From: Cognatundibacterium crateris
GTDB lineage: Bacteria > Pseudomonadota > Gammaproteobacteria > Burkholderiales > Burkholderiaceae_D
Direction of reading: 5' to 3'
Assembly: GCF_010078235.1 (NCBI RefSeq)
Contig: NZ_JAABOS010000002.1
Coordinates: 310,001-374,000, forward strand
Length of the DNA stretch: 64,000 nucleotides
Shown here: positions 18,529-27,749 of the stretch, piece by piece
Position numbering within the stretch: the first letter of the stretch is position 1
Layout: each line of letters starts with the position of its first letter
The notes under the pieces: generated by a model
Database searches by the model: none
What the model was told of the DNA's origin: nothing
What the model saw: the letters and a program-made list of their open reading frames with translations, nothing else
Made by a program: the position numbers and the translations under genes

Positions 18529-20283
18529 CTAGCCGGACTGCTCCATTGCCGCCAGGTGTTCCCGTATTTGCAGGGGATCAAAACTGCGTAAAATTTTCTT
18601 CAGTGGTGCCTGTAGATTTTCCAGGGTGGTATTCAAGACAGCCTGTTTAATTTCAGGCAATAAGGCAGCAGGCATCGATAACTCGCGGTAACCCATGGCG
18701 ATCAGCAGACGGGTTAAACGGATATCGCCCGCCATTCCACCACAAATCGAGACTGGTATCTCTGCTTTATCAGCAGTACTGACGATCATCTGCATCAATT
18801 GCAGAATAGCCGGATGCAAATCGTCATACAGATGCGCAACCTCATGATCAGCCCGGTCTATCGCCAGCGTGTACTGAATCAGGTCATTGGTTCCTATCGA
18901 CAGAAAATCCAGTTTTTTGACAAACATAGGCAAGGCCAGCGCTGCAGCGGGAATCTCTATCATGGCACCAACCGGTATCGCTGCGTCAAATGCTATGCCC
19001 TCCGCGGTGAGCTCAGCTTTAGCCTGCGCAATCAAAGCCAGCGACTGTTCGATTTCCATGCTATGTGCCAGCATAGGAATCAACATTTTCACTGGCCCAA
19101 ATGCAGAAGCCCGCAGAATGGCACGCAGCTGCGTCATGAATAACTGCGGTTCAGACAAGCAGTAGCGTATCGCCCGCAAGCCCAAGGCCGGATTCAGTAT
19201 CTGGTGTTCACTTGCGTCCAAAGGTTTATCAGCACCGACGTCGAGCGTGCGTATGGTGACTGGTCGACCCTTCATGCCAGTCACGGCCGCCTTGTAAGCG
19301 GCAAACTGTTCATCTTCAGTGGGCAATTTATGTTCGTGCCCACTGCGTTCCATGAACAGGAATTCGGAGCGGAACAGGCCAACGCCACTGGCGCCGGCAT
19401 CCATCGCATGCGCGGTATCTTCGGGCAATTCGATATTAGCGAGCAGCGTGATTTCCACGCCATCCTGCGTGATGGCAGGCGTTTTCTTCAGTTTCGACAG
19501 CTTCTTCTTTTGCCGTAATAACTGACTCTGACGTTCACGGTATTGCTCCAGCACCTGAGTCGTCGGAGCAACGATCACCACGCCTGCATCGCTGTCGATA
19601 ATCAGCCAGTCATCCTGTTCAATCAGGCGCGACGCATTGCCCATGCCGACCACGGCTGGGATGCCCAGACTGCGCGAGACGATGGCGGTATGTGAATTTT
19701 GTCCACCCTCATCAGTCACAAAGCCACTGAAAGCATCATCACGGAATTGCATCATGTCAGCCGGAGAGATATCTCTGGCGACCACGATCATATTGGCACT
19801 GCGCTCATCAATACCATCTGAGCGCGGAACGGCGTTGGCAGAGCCAGTCAGGACCTTGAGCACACGTTCTGCCACTTGCTGGATATCGGCTTTACGTTCA
19901 CGCAGATAGTCGTCTTCGATTTCATCGAACTGGGCTGACAATTCATCGACCTGACTGACTAAGGCCCACTCTGCGTTGTAATGGCGGGTACGAATAATAT
20001 CGAGCGGTGCTTCTGACACCATGGGATCAGACAGGATCAGCGCGTGGACATCAAGAAACGCACCCAGCTCGGTCGGTGCGTCCTGAGGAAGATCGGCCCA
20101 GATGGCCTGTAATTCTTTATGTACCTGAGCAATCGCATCCTGCAGCCGTAACACTTCGGCCTCAACCTGCTCCTGAGCCACCAGATAATGCTGCACATCC
20201 AGTGCAGCAGGTCGTAACAGATGCGCCCTGCCTATCGCGATACCACGCGAAACCGGGATGCCTTGCAATGTAAATGATGCCAT
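18529..20283 (-). CDS. ptsI: PTS Enzyme I (PEP-protein phosphotransferase)
   Basis: A 584-residue Enzyme I that takes phosphate from PEP and passes it to HPr. The phosphorylated histidine is in GGQNSHTAIVSRSLGIPAVVG. The C-terminal PEP-binding barrel shows GVGLFRSEFLFM, TIRTLDVGADKPL, FLSIGTNDLIQYTLA and the catalytic cysteine region ICGGMAGD. The length is normal. GGGGGAT lies well placed before the ATG. It is last of the chain gshA, gshB, EIIA, ptsH, ptsI. No sugar-specific EIIB or EIIC is nearby, so the relay probably serves regulation rather than sugar uptake, as known in several proteobacteria. Confidence 0.96.
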   Translation of the reverse strand: MASFTLQGIPVSRGIAIGRAHLLRPAALDVQHYLVAQEQVEAEVLRLQDAIAQVHKELQAIWADLPQDAPTELGAFLDVHALILSDPMVSEAPLDIIRTRHYNAEWALVSQVDELSAQFDEIEDDYLRERKADIQQVAERVLKVLTGSANAVPRSDGIDERSANMIVVARDISPADMMQFRDDAFSGFVTDEGGQNSHTAIVSRSLGIPAVVGMGNASRLIEQDDWLIIDSDAGVVIVAPTTQVLEQYRERQSQLLRQKKKLSKLKKTPAITQDGVEITLLANIELPEDTAHAMDAGASGVGLFRSEFLFMERSGHEHKLPTEDEQFAAYKAAVTGMKGRPVTIRTLDVGADKPLDASEHQILNPALGLRAIRYCLSEPQLFMTQLRAILRASAFGPVKMLIPMLAHSMEIEQSLALIAQAKAELTAEGIAFDAAIPVGAMIEIPAAALALPMFVKKLDFLSIGTNDLIQYTLAIDRADHEVAHLYDDLHPAILQLMQMIVSTADKAEIPVSICGGMAGDIRLTRLLIAMGYRELSMPAALLPEIKQAVLNTTLENLQAPLKKILRSFDPLQIREHLAAMEQSG

Positions 20284-20338
20284 GCTGTATCCCCCAAATT
20301 TTCGTTATTGTGCCCTGATGTAAGCTCAGGTTAAGGAG

Positions 20339-20359
20339 ACAGACAGCCGGGCTGCCTGT
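20339..20359 (-). other. Hairpin between ptsH and ptsI
   Basis: ACAGACAGCC and GGCTGCCTGT flank a single central base and pair with one mismatch. The element lies between the ptsH stop and the ptsI start and has no U-tract. It could be an mRNA processing or stability element that sets the HPr to Enzyme I ratio; that is inference. Confidence 0.4.
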
Positions 20360-20379
20360 GCCCTGTGTATCTCGCGCTG

Positions 20380-20649
20380 TTATTCGCCTTCACCAAACTT
20401 ATCGTTAATCAGAGCCAGCAGTCCGTCAAAACAAGCCTGCTCTTCGGGGCCATCGGTTTCCAGCAGGATTTTGCTGCCTTTTCCAGCTGCCAGCATCATC
20501 ACGCCCATGATGGACTTGCCATTCACACGGCGTCCGTTGCGGGTTACCCAGACTTCACTTTTGAACTTACTCGCGAGTTGGGTAAATTTTGCCGATGCAC
20601 GTGCATGCAAACCCAGCTTATTAACGATTTCAATTTCTTGTTGAATCAT
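20380..20649 (-). CDS. ptsH: Phosphocarrier protein HPr
   Basis: An 89-residue HPr, phosphoryl carrier between Enzyme I and EIIA. The active histidine is His15 in NKLGLHARASAKF. Ser46 in NGKSIMGVMM is the position that HPr kinase modifies in organisms carrying HprK. The open frame extends 41 codons upstream into the EIIA gene, but the family start MIQQEIEIVN at 20649 is clear and has AGAAAG upstream. It sits between the EIIA and Enzyme I genes. Confidence 0.95.
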   Translation of the reverse strand: MIQQEIEIVNKLGLHARASAKFTQLASKFKSEVWVTRNGRRVNGKSIMGVMMLAAGKGSKILLETDGPEEQACFDGLLALINDKFGEGE

Positions 20650-20686
20650 GCTTATTCTTTCTGTTTTTTTATCGTTCTGGTTTGTG

Positions 20687-21085
20687 TCAGATGCGTACCC
20701 GGCTATCGACCCGCGTTGCCCCGTTTTGTCCACCTGCCAATGCCATTTCCACCACCACGTCCAGCGCATCATGACGGTAGGTTAAGGCCCGCAGCAGCAT
20801 AGGCAGACTGATACCCGCAATGACGGCGACCTGATCAGGCTCACCCAGCTGACGACAACAATTCGATGGCGTCCCCCCCATGATATCGGTCAACACCAAC
20901 ACACCTGACCCACTATTGAGTCGCTGTACCGCTTCCAACGCCAGCTGATGCACCTGATCTGTGTTCTGATCGGCGATCACATCAATGGCTTCCAGACGTT
21001 CAGGTATCGCGCGGAATACATGGGAGGCAGCCTGTAAAAATGCCGAGCCCAACGGAGCATGTGTCATTAAAAGGATACCGACCAT
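20687..21085 (-). CDS. Mannose-type PTS EIIA component
   Basis: A 132-residue EIIA of the mannose/sorbose family. The phospho-accepting histidine is His9 in GILLMTHAPLG. The signature VLVLTDIMGGTPSN lies near residue 63. It should accept phosphate from HPr. No EIIB or EIIC partner is present here. In other betaproteobacteria such truncated mannose-class EIIA proteins are considered regulatory. It begins 115 bases after the gshB stop and precedes ptsH by 37 bases, consistent with one operon. Confidence 0.92.
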   Translation of the reverse strand: MVGILLMTHAPLGSAFLQAASHVFRAIPERLEAIDVIADQNTDQVHQLALEAVQRLNSGSGVLVLTDIMGGTPSNCCRQLGEPDQVAVIAGISLPMLLRALTYRHDALDVVVEMALAGGQNGATRVDSRVRI

Positions 21086-21200
21086 AGTTACCTGATTACC
21101 TGTTGTAAACGCTGAGTCTCCAACGACTCTGCAAAAGCCTGAGTTTTCGCTGAGCCAGACTACTTGTCAAGTCCAACGCCGCGTCAATACGAAGCCAGCC

Positions 21201-22142
21201 CTATGCCAGCGCCTGTTCCAGCGCATCGATAAACATCGCCGCCACGTCAAAGCCTTTTTGCTGCGTAATTTCCTGGAAGCAGGTTGGACTGGTCACATTG
21301 ACTTCGGTCAGACAGGAACCGATCACATCTAATCCTACCAGCAACAATCCACGTCTATACAATTCAGGTGCCAGTGTCTGCGCAATCTCAAGATCGCGCG
21401 CCGACAATTCCTGCGCCACACCGACGCCACCGGCAGCCAGATTGCCACGTACTTCACCATTCTGAGGAATACGGGCCAGTGCAAACGGCACGACCTTGCC
21501 GCCAATCAACAAAATGCGTTTGTCGCCATGCACGATTTCCGGAATATAACGCTGCACCATGATAGTGCGCGCGCCTTGCAAAGTCAGGGTTTCAATCACT
21601 GAACCCAGATTCATGCCATCGGCACCGATACGGAAAATGCCAGCACCACCCATACCATCGAGGGGCTTCAGTATTACATCCTGATGTTCACGGTGAAATG
21701 CACGGATACGCTGCTCATCACGCGTGACCAGGGTCGGTGTGGTGAACTGACTGAACTGGGCGATACTGAGTTTTTCATTGTGATTACGGATCGCAGCCGG
21801 TTTGTTAAAAACGCGTGCGCCCTGGGATTCAGCCAGCTCTAACAGATAGGTGGCGTAAATGTATTCCATATCAAACGGCGGATCTTTGCGCTGTAACACA
21901 GCGTCGAATGCGTGCAGCGGCATGGCTTGCGGCGCTTCAGCACGATACCAATCGTCTGCGTCACCCGTCAGCGTGATACGTGCCACATTCGCCACCACCT
22001 GGCCGGATTCCAACGCCAACTGCTCAGGGCCGAAGGCGTAAATCGTGTATCCGCGCTTTGCAGCTTCGCGCATCATGGCGAAAGTGGAATCTTTATAGGT
22101 TTTAAACTGCGCTAAAGGGTCGGTCAGAAATGCAATTTTCAT
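21201..22142 (-). CDS. gshB: Glutathione synthetase
   Basis: A 313-residue ATP-grasp enzyme that joins gamma-glutamylcysteine and glycine to give glutathione. The N-terminal AFLTDPLAQFKTYKDSTFAM is characteristic. The ATP-grasp core includes VLQRKDPPFDMEYIYATYLLE, VILKPLDGMGGAGIFRI and the C-terminal EVNVTSPTCFQEI metal and substrate region. It follows gshA by 72 bases in the same direction and acts on its product in the cytoplasm. Confidence 0.97.
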   Translation of the reverse strand: MKIAFLTDPLAQFKTYKDSTFAMMREAAKRGYTIYAFGPEQLALESGQVVANVARITLTGDADDWYRAEAPQAMPLHAFDAVLQRKDPPFDMEYIYATYLLELAESQGARVFNKPAAIRNHNEKLSIAQFSQFTTPTLVTRDEQRIRAFHREHQDVILKPLDGMGGAGIFRIGADGMNLGSVIETLTLQGARTIMVQRYIPEIVHGDKRILLIGGKVVPFALARIPQNGEVRGNLAAGGVGVAQELSARDLEIAQTLAPELYRRGLLLVGLDVIGSCLTEVNVTSPTCFQEITQQKGFDVAAMFIDALEQALA

Positions 22143-22214
22143 AGCCTGTATTCCAGTTTAGACATCATTGGTAGTCTGCCACAGCACAAGTGCCTTCGTG
22201 CTGTAGTCCTGAGA

Positions 22215-23513
22215 TTAATAAATTTCAGGATTCGGATCCGTTCTTTCCAGCTCCAGCGACGCCGCTAACAAAGCCAGACGCGCCACCACACCGTACATAT
22301 AAAAGCGGTTCGGCGCAGCAGTGCCGGGTTTGGCCCGCATATCCGGTACCGCGTGTTGCTGTGCAAACGCGAGCGGCACGAAATGCATGCCCGGTGCATT
22401 CAGATTTTCATCGACGCCGCGGTCTTCATGGAAGCGGTAGAAACCACCGACTACATAGCGATCTATCATATACACCACGGGTTCCGCGACCGATTCATGC
22501 ACCTGTTCAAAGGTGTACACGCCTTCCTGCACAATCACATCACGCACTTCCACGCCATCTTTAATGACGGACATTTTATTGCGTTGCTTACGGTTCAGGT
22601 CGCGGACCTCATCCGAATTGTGCACCGTCATTACGCCCATGCCATAGGTTCCGGCATCGGCTTTGACGATGACAAAGGGTTTCTCTTTGATGCCGTATTC
22701 TTTGTATTTTTTGCGTATCTTGGCCAGGATGGTATCGACCGCTGCGGCCAGCGCATCTTCGCCAGTACGTTCATGGAAATTCACGTCTTTCACTTTCAGG
22801 AAAAACGGATTCAGCATCCACGGATCAATATCCACCATCTTGGCGAATTTCTTCACGACTTCATCGTAAGCGGCAAAGTGATTGCTCTTACGCCGCATGG
22901 CCCATCCGGCGTGCAGCGGCGGCAGCAGAGTCTGCTCATTGAGCTCTTCTAAAATAGCGGGAATACCAGCCGATAAATCATTATTCAACACGATGGTACA
23001 CGGGTCGAAGTTCTTCAAGCCCAGCCTGCGTCCATTGGCAGAACGTTCCAACGGCTCCAGTATCAGTTGCTCGCCATCTGGCAAGTCTATGGTCACAGGC
23101 TCAGTCACTTCGGCGGACAAAGAGCCCAGGCGTACATTCAGGCCAGTCTGGCGGAAAATCTTGATCATCCTTGCCACATTCTGCAAATAGAACATGTTAC
23201 GGGTGTGATTTTCCGGAATCAGCAAGAGATTTTTTGCATCAGGGCAATATTTCTCGATGGCGGCCATCGCTGCCTGCACCGACAAAGGCAACATCTCCGT
23301 GGCCAGATTATTGAATCCGCCCGGGAACAGATTGGTATCGACTGGCGCCAGCTTGAAACCGGCGTTACGTAAGTCTACCGAGCAATAAAATGGTGGGGTA
23401 TGTTCCTGCCATTCGAGACGGAACCAACGCTCGATGGCGGGCGTTGCTTCCAGAATTTTCTTTTCGAGATCGTGCAGGGGCCCGTTGAGAGCCGTGACCA
23501 GATGCGGAACCAT
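22215..23513 (-). CDS. gshA: Glutamate-cysteine ligase (Acidithiobacillus ferrooxidans type)
   Basis: A 432-residue enzyme of the glutamate-cysteine ligase class first recognised in Acidithiobacillus ferrooxidans and common in betaproteobacteria. It is unrelated in overall sequence to the enterobacterial GshA. It forms gamma-glutamylcysteine, the first step of glutathione synthesis. Recognisable segments are NLFPGGFNNL, LIPENHTRNMFY, KPFVIVKADAGTYGMGVM with the ATP-binding glycine loop, and the C-terminal RFYMYGVVARLALLAASLE. The ATG at 23513 starts with MVPHLVTALNGPL as in homologues. It leads the gsh-pts chain, so transcription probably starts in the gap upstream (23514-23653). Confidence 0.93.
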   Translation of the reverse strand: MVPHLVTALNGPLHDLEKKILEATPAIERWFRLEWQEHTPPFYCSVDLRNAGFKLAPVDTNLFPGGFNNLATEMLPLSVQAAMAAIEKYCPDAKNLLLIPENHTRNMFYLQNVARMIKIFRQTGLNVRLGSLSAEVTEPVTIDLPDGEQLILEPLERSANGRRLGLKNFDPCTIVLNNDLSAGIPAILEELNEQTLLPPLHAGWAMRRKSNHFAAYDEVVKKFAKMVDIDPWMLNPFFLKVKDVNFHERTGEDALAAAVDTILAKIRKKYKEYGIKEKPFVIVKADAGTYGMGVMTVHNSDEVRDLNRKQRNKMSVIKDGVEVRDVIVQEGVYTFEQVHESVAEPVVYMIDRYVVGGFYRFHEDRGVDENLNAPGMHFVPLAFAQQHAVPDMRAKPGTAAPNRFYMYGVVARLALLAASLELERTDPNPEIY

Positions 23514-23653
23514 AGTGACCTTTGCGTTTGAGCTGCCGGTGACCCGGCGGCCATAGTAAAAATACTATGAAATGCGCCGAATCAATAAAGATAGAACTAA
23601 CTTGGGACGAAACCGCAGGAATCAAGTCAATTCTAGCTATATCCCTACAAGTT

Positions 23654-23956
23654 TCAGGATGATTTGGTCAGCAGAGTGAAATGCTCCACCACGGGCGGTG
23701 CGGCAAAGTAAGGGCCCACGATAGCACGCCACTGCAAAAATGCCGCAGATTCCCGGAAATCAACCGTGTGATTTTCCAGGGTTTCCCAGAATATCGTCAA
23801 GATATAGCGCTCTGGGGATTCTATGCCTTTATTGACTTTATACCCGGCAAAACCTTTGGCTTGAGAAATCACTTCGGTCAGGCCACGTTGTATAGCCTGG
23901 TCAAATTCAGCTTGTTGTCCAGGATGGATGCGGATATCTGCGAGTTCAAGAATCAT
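23654..23956 (-). CDS. ABM-domain (antibiotic biosynthesis monooxygenase) protein
   Basis: A 100-residue single-domain protein with the dimeric ferredoxin-like ABM fold: ILELADIRIHPGQQAEFDQAI at the start, GFAGYKVNKGIESPERYILTIFWE in the middle and HFTLL at the end. Members are small monooxygenases, heme-degrading proteins or simple binding proteins, so the reaction cannot be named. The longer frame is rejected because AGAGAG precedes ATG 23956 and family members begin with MILEL. It is isolated between gshA and the AI-2E family gene. Confidence 0.85.
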   Translation of the reverse strand: MILELADIRIHPGQQAEFDQAIQRGLTEVISQAKGFAGYKVNKGIESPERYILTIFWETLENHTVDFRESAAFLQWRAIVGPYFAAPPVVEHFTLLTKSS

Positions 23957-24089
23957 GAGGGGCTCTCTGGCAAATGGAGGAAAGTAGAAGAAATCTTTGC
24001 TCTCCATTATGGCATCACTCCATACTTTATTGCGCCGCAAGATAATCCGCTACAGGCCAAAATCCCCTTGCGATGAAAAATTTTCAGGC

Positions 24090-25121
24090 TCAGACCAGTT
24101 CACGCTGACTCAATTCCAGCTTGAGATATGCATAAAACACCGGTGCCACCACCAATCCTGGCACACCAAACAAGGTCTCCATCACTAAGATCGCAGTGAG
24201 TAATTCCCAGGCACGTGCATTGATTTGCGCGCCGATAATTCTGGCATTCAGGAAATATTCTGCTTTATGGATCACCACCATAAATAACAAAGAACCCAGC
24301 GCCACATGCAGGGAATGAGACAGGGCAACAATGACAATGACCGTATTCGAAATAATATTGCCCGCCACAGGAATCAGCCCGGCCACAAAAGTAATTGCGA
24401 TCATGGTTTTGACCAGTGGCAGATGTATGCCGCACAAGGGCAGTATGACAGCCAGGTAAATCGCCGTCATGACGGTATTGATCAGGGAAATCTGCACCTG
24501 GGCAAACACGATTTTATGAAACACATTTCCCAAATTACTGATGCGGCGTATCAGGGCTGCGGCGAATGGTTTGTGTTGCACATCGCTACTCACATCGCGC
24601 AAAGCCACCATACTGCCTATGATCAGGCCCAGCAGCAGATGCACCAACATATGACCTGCTTCGGGTACCAGTAGTTTGGCTTCGCCAGCATGCTCTCGGA
24701 GCCAATGTATCAGTATTTCCTGCAAAGCGGCTACATCTTCCGGCAAGTTAGCACCCACCCACTCAGGCACCTGATGGCGCGAAGCCTCGATAATATCCGC
24801 CAGTTTTTGCAGCAGACTATGCAGATTGCCGGCATCGCTACGGAAAAACACATGCAAGCCCCAGGACGACGCCAGAATGGCGCTGATCAATATAAAAGAA
24901 AGAAAAACCACAGCAATCATACGTGGTTGCCGGTGACTGAAACGGCGCGCGATGCCCGGCGTCATCACATGAATCAGGGAATACACCAGCAAACCCGCAA
25001 ACAAAGCCAGCACCAGACCCGCTTTTAACACCAGCAGCAGACCCACGCCAGCCAGTACATAAGAAGCATAATCGCAGGAATTCAAGCTTTGCAGTGCGGG
25101 TGTCAAAGGCTTAGCGGCCAT
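24090..25121 (-). CDS. AI-2E family transporter (PerM/TqsA-like)
   Basis: A 343-residue membrane protein of the AI-2E family transporter superfamily. Around seven or eight hydrophobic segments are visible, including two at residues 18-50, one near 65-85, and a C-terminal set with FVAGLIPVAGNIISNTVIV, which contains the family motif around PVAGN. The central part, about residues 85-150, is the soluble segment usual for the family. Members export small molecules or act as sodium/proton antiporters, so the substrate is unknown. ATG 25121 is supported by AAAGGA at good spacing; the longer frame is rejected. Confidence 0.85.
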   Translation of the reverse strand: MAAKPLTPALQSLNSCDYASYVLAGVGLLLVLKAGLVLALFAGLLVYSLIHVMTPGIARRFSHRQPRMIAVVFLSFILISAILASSWGLHVFFRSDAGNLHSLLQKLADIIEASRHQVPEWVGANLPEDVAALQEILIHWLREHAGEAKLLVPEAGHMLVHLLLGLIIGSMVALRDVSSDVQHKPFAAALIRRISNLGNVFHKIVFAQVQISLINTVMTAIYLAVILPLCGIHLPLVKTMIAITFVAGLIPVAGNIISNTVIVIVALSHSLHVALGSLLFMVVIHKAEYFLNARIIGAQINARAWELLTAILVMETLFGVPGLVVAPVFYAYLKLELSQRELV

Positions 25122-25453
25122 ATTTATCCTTTCAAGAGTTACAGATTGCAGCGCGTGGTCAATGATTGCACCAGGCAACATGTTCGTAGCGGCAAAGTAA
25201 GGTGTACATTGATAAGGCGCTCATTTAAGCATAAAGCCAGTCCGGTCAGCGACGGTAAAAACCTGGCAGAATTACTCCGATTGCAATAATACGGGAATGA
25301 GTAACACTACTCACAAGCAAGATGCCGATACTGGCAATACCAAAGGTAGCAGGATATGCGCCGTTAAACTAAGTTACACTAAGTTTGTATTCCTTTTCGG
25401 AACTTGTGGCGTTTAATGCTGACTAATTCGTGACAATTCGCAATGAGGCTAAT
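25122..25453. promoter_or_regulatory. Divergent intergenic region, AI-2E transporter / glycine-zipper gene
   Basis: 332 bases without a credible gene between divergently transcribed genes, presumably holding both promoters. A short repeat, AACTAAGTTACACTAAGTTT, occurs near 25367-25386. Nothing else recognisable was seen. Confidence 0.45.
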
Positions 25454-26020
25454 ATGAAAACGACACGTAAAACGACAAGTAAACACTGGATGATACTGAG
25501 CGCACTGATCGCGGTGGGCGGCGCGGTGCAAACTGCACATGCAGCCGACTTTGAAGATTTTGCACGTGTAATCAGCGTCACGCCACAAATGGAGCAAATC
25601 AACGTACCGCGTCAGGATTGCCGTACCGAATACGAAACCACCCAACGTTATCGCCAGCCGGAACGTCAGGCAGAGCGCAGCAATGGCGGTGCTATTCTGG
25701 GTGGCGTGGCCGGTGGTTTATTGGGTAGCCAGGTTGGCGGTGGCAATGGCCGTATTGCAGCTGCCGCAGCGGGTGCAATTGCCGGCGCGCTGGTCGGTGA
25801 CCGCATGGATAACAACAATACCAATAGCAACAATTACAATAACCAATCCAGCTATGAAACCCGTCCTGTGCGTCAATGCCGGAATGTAGACAGCTGGGAA
25901 ACACGTACCAATGGCTATGCGGTTACTTATGAATACCATAACCGCACCTATACCACGGTCATGCCGTATGACCCGGGTTCACGTCTGCGCCTGCATGTTG
26001 CGCTGACACCGCGTCCTTGA
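25454..26020 (+). CDS. Glycine-zipper 2TM domain envelope protein
   Basis: A 188-residue exported protein. A signal peptide ends at about AHAADF (residue 31). The middle, residues 77-120, is a glycine zipper (GGAILGGVAGGLLGSQVGGG, then GAIAGALVGDRM) of the Rickettsia 17-kDa antigen type, which inserts in or lies against the outer membrane. An Asn-rich linker follows, then a C-terminal domain with a paired cysteine (RQCRN), matching the cysteine near residue 56. It lacks a lipobox. GAGG precedes ATG 25454. The function in envelope integrity is only inferred from the family. Confidence 0.85.
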   Translation: MKTTRKTTSKHWMILSALIAVGGAVQTAHAADFEDFARVISVTPQMEQINVPRQDCRTEYETTQRYRQPERQAERSNGGAILGGVAGGLLGSQVGGGNGRIAAAAAGAIAGALVGDRMDNNNTNSNNYNNQSSYETRPVRQCRNVDSWETRTNGYAVTYEYHNRTYTTVMPYDPGSRLRLHVALTPRP

Positions 26021-26145
26021 GAGGCAGAGCGTATAAGCTGCCTGTAGTTTGATGACTTTTCGCGATATTGCTCAGCGACCGTGGTAATTTTGCATCAGTC
26101 CTTTGCCTGAAAAAACTGGCAAAACAGTTAAAAATAGTCCGAAAT

Positions 26146-26177
26146 GAAAAAAATGCCGCGATTTGCGGCATTTTTTT
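26146..26177 (+). terminator. Intrinsic terminator
   Basis: AAATGCCGC and GCGGCATTT form a stem with a short loop, followed by seven T residues. It lies about 130 bases after the glycine-zipper gene and ends its transcript. Confidence 0.85.
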
Positions 26178-26279
26178 CGTCAATATTTCCCAAAAACAAG
26201 TTGCATAAGCCACAGAAAGCGCAGCGCTTTATAGTATGATCATGCGGCAAATCCATCGCTTACGCTCCGTCTCCAGTCC

Positions 26280-27749
26280 ATGAAAAACATGTTAAAAAAA
26301 TACGGTCTGCTGGTATGGTTATCCCTGATCCTGATTGCCGGTTTTGTGTTCACCACTTTTGCTGCTTATATCGTCTCGCGTGACACGATACAGCAAAGCA
26401 TCTCCGAACAAACCTTGCCGCTGACTGGTGACAATGTCTATTCTGAGATCCAGCGAGACATCCTGCGTCCGGTTTTCGTCTCTTCACAAATGGCGCATGA
26501 CACTTTTCTACGAGACTGGATATTGAATGGCGAAGAAGATCAGGAACTGATTACCAAATATCTGAAAGAAATCAAACAAAAAAACAATGCGGTATCCAGC
26601 TTTCTGATTTCAGAAAAAAGCCGCAATTACTATCATTCCGAAGGTCTGCTCAAAAAAATTAAAGAAGGCGACCCGCGTGATTCCTGGTTTTTCCGTGTCA
26701 AAAATCTCAAGACCCAGTATGAAACCAATGTCGATCAGGATCAGGCAAATCATGATACGGTCACGATTTTCGTCAATTACCGCATATTCGATTATCAGGG
26801 TGAATTTCTCGGTGCGACCGGCGTAGGACTGACCCTCGATACCCTAAAGCATCTGATCGATAGCTATCAGAAGCGCTTTGACCGGAAAATATTTTTCGTC
26901 GATCAGAAAGGCAAAGTGACGCTGAACGGCAGTAATTTCGGTAAAACCGGCGGCAGCCTGCAAGCGATGAGCGGCATACAAAGTATCAGCGATAAGATAC
27001 TTAGTAACCACAGCAGTAGCTCCTCCCATCTGGAGTACATGGGCAATAATGGTACGGTATTGCTGAATTCACGCTACATCCCTGAGTTGGGCTGGTATTT
27101 ACTGGTGGAGCAGGAAACCAATGCCGATATCAAGCCTTTGCAGAACGTTTTCCTGCTCAATATCGCCATCAGTGCAGGCATTACTCTGCTGGTCGCGGGA
27201 ATAGTGCTGATTTCTGTGCGGCGCTACCAGACACGTCTGGAAAAATCTGCTTCCACTGATGCGCTGACGAATCTGCTGAACCGCCATGCGTTTGATTTCG
27301 TATTTCAGCAAGCACTGCTCGATAGCGAACGTACGCGCCAGCCTATGTGCGTGATTCTGTTCGACGTGGATTTCTTTAAAAAAATCAATGACAAGCAAGG
27401 TCACATGGTGGGTGATCACGTATTGAAGGAAGTCGCTGCCATCGCCAAACGTTCATTGCGGGAAAGCGATGTGATCTGCCGCTGGGGCGGTGAAGAATTT
27501 TTGGTGCTGCTGAAAAACTGTACGCTGGAAAAATCCACCTCGATTGCAGAAAATCTGCGCAACACCATCGCCAATAATGATTTTTCACGCACTACCGACT
27601 TAACCCGCGGCCGCCTGTCTGTCACCGTCAGTATGGGGGTCGCACAGTGCCGTGAAAACGAGAGTGAAGACAGCGTATTTGAACGAGCCGATCTGGCGCT
27701 GTATCAGGCGAAAGAGAACGGACGCAACAGCGTTTATTTCTCAGAGTGA
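26280..27749 (+). CDS. Membrane diguanylate cyclase with Cache-type sensor
   Basis: A 489-residue sensory cyclase that makes cyclic di-GMP. A transmembrane helix at about 11-31 is followed by a periplasmic Cache-like ligand domain to about 285, a second helix at about 288-310 and a C-terminal GGDEF domain from about 325. The active-site motif is intact as GGEEF (403-407). The inhibitory RxxD site, RESD, lies at 394-397, so product feedback is expected. No EAL domain is present. The ATG at 26280 lacks a clear ribosome binding site; a second ATG three codons on is possible. It converges with the DUF2520 gene and overlaps it by 16 bases. The sensed ligand is unknown. Confidence 0.92.
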   Translation: MKNMLKKYGLLVWLSLILIAGFVFTTFAAYIVSRDTIQQSISEQTLPLTGDNVYSEIQRDILRPVFVSSQMAHDTFLRDWILNGEEDQELITKYLKEIKQKNNAVSSFLISEKSRNYYHSEGLLKKIKEGDPRDSWFFRVKNLKTQYETNVDQDQANHDTVTIFVNYRIFDYQGEFLGATGVGLTLDTLKHLIDSYQKRFDRKIFFVDQKGKVTLNGSNFGKTGGSLQAMSGIQSISDKILSNHSSSSSHLEYMGNNGTVLLNSRYIPELGWYLLVEQETNADIKPLQNVFLLNIAISAGITLLVAGIVLISVRRYQTRLEKSASTDALTNLLNRHAFDFVFQQALLDSERTRQPMCVILFDVDFFKKINDKQGHMVGDHVLKEVAAIAKRSLRESDVICRWGGEEFLVLLKNCTLEKSTSIAENLRNTIANNDFSRTTDLTRGRLSVTVSMGVAQCRENESEDSVFERADLALYQAKENGRNSVYFSE

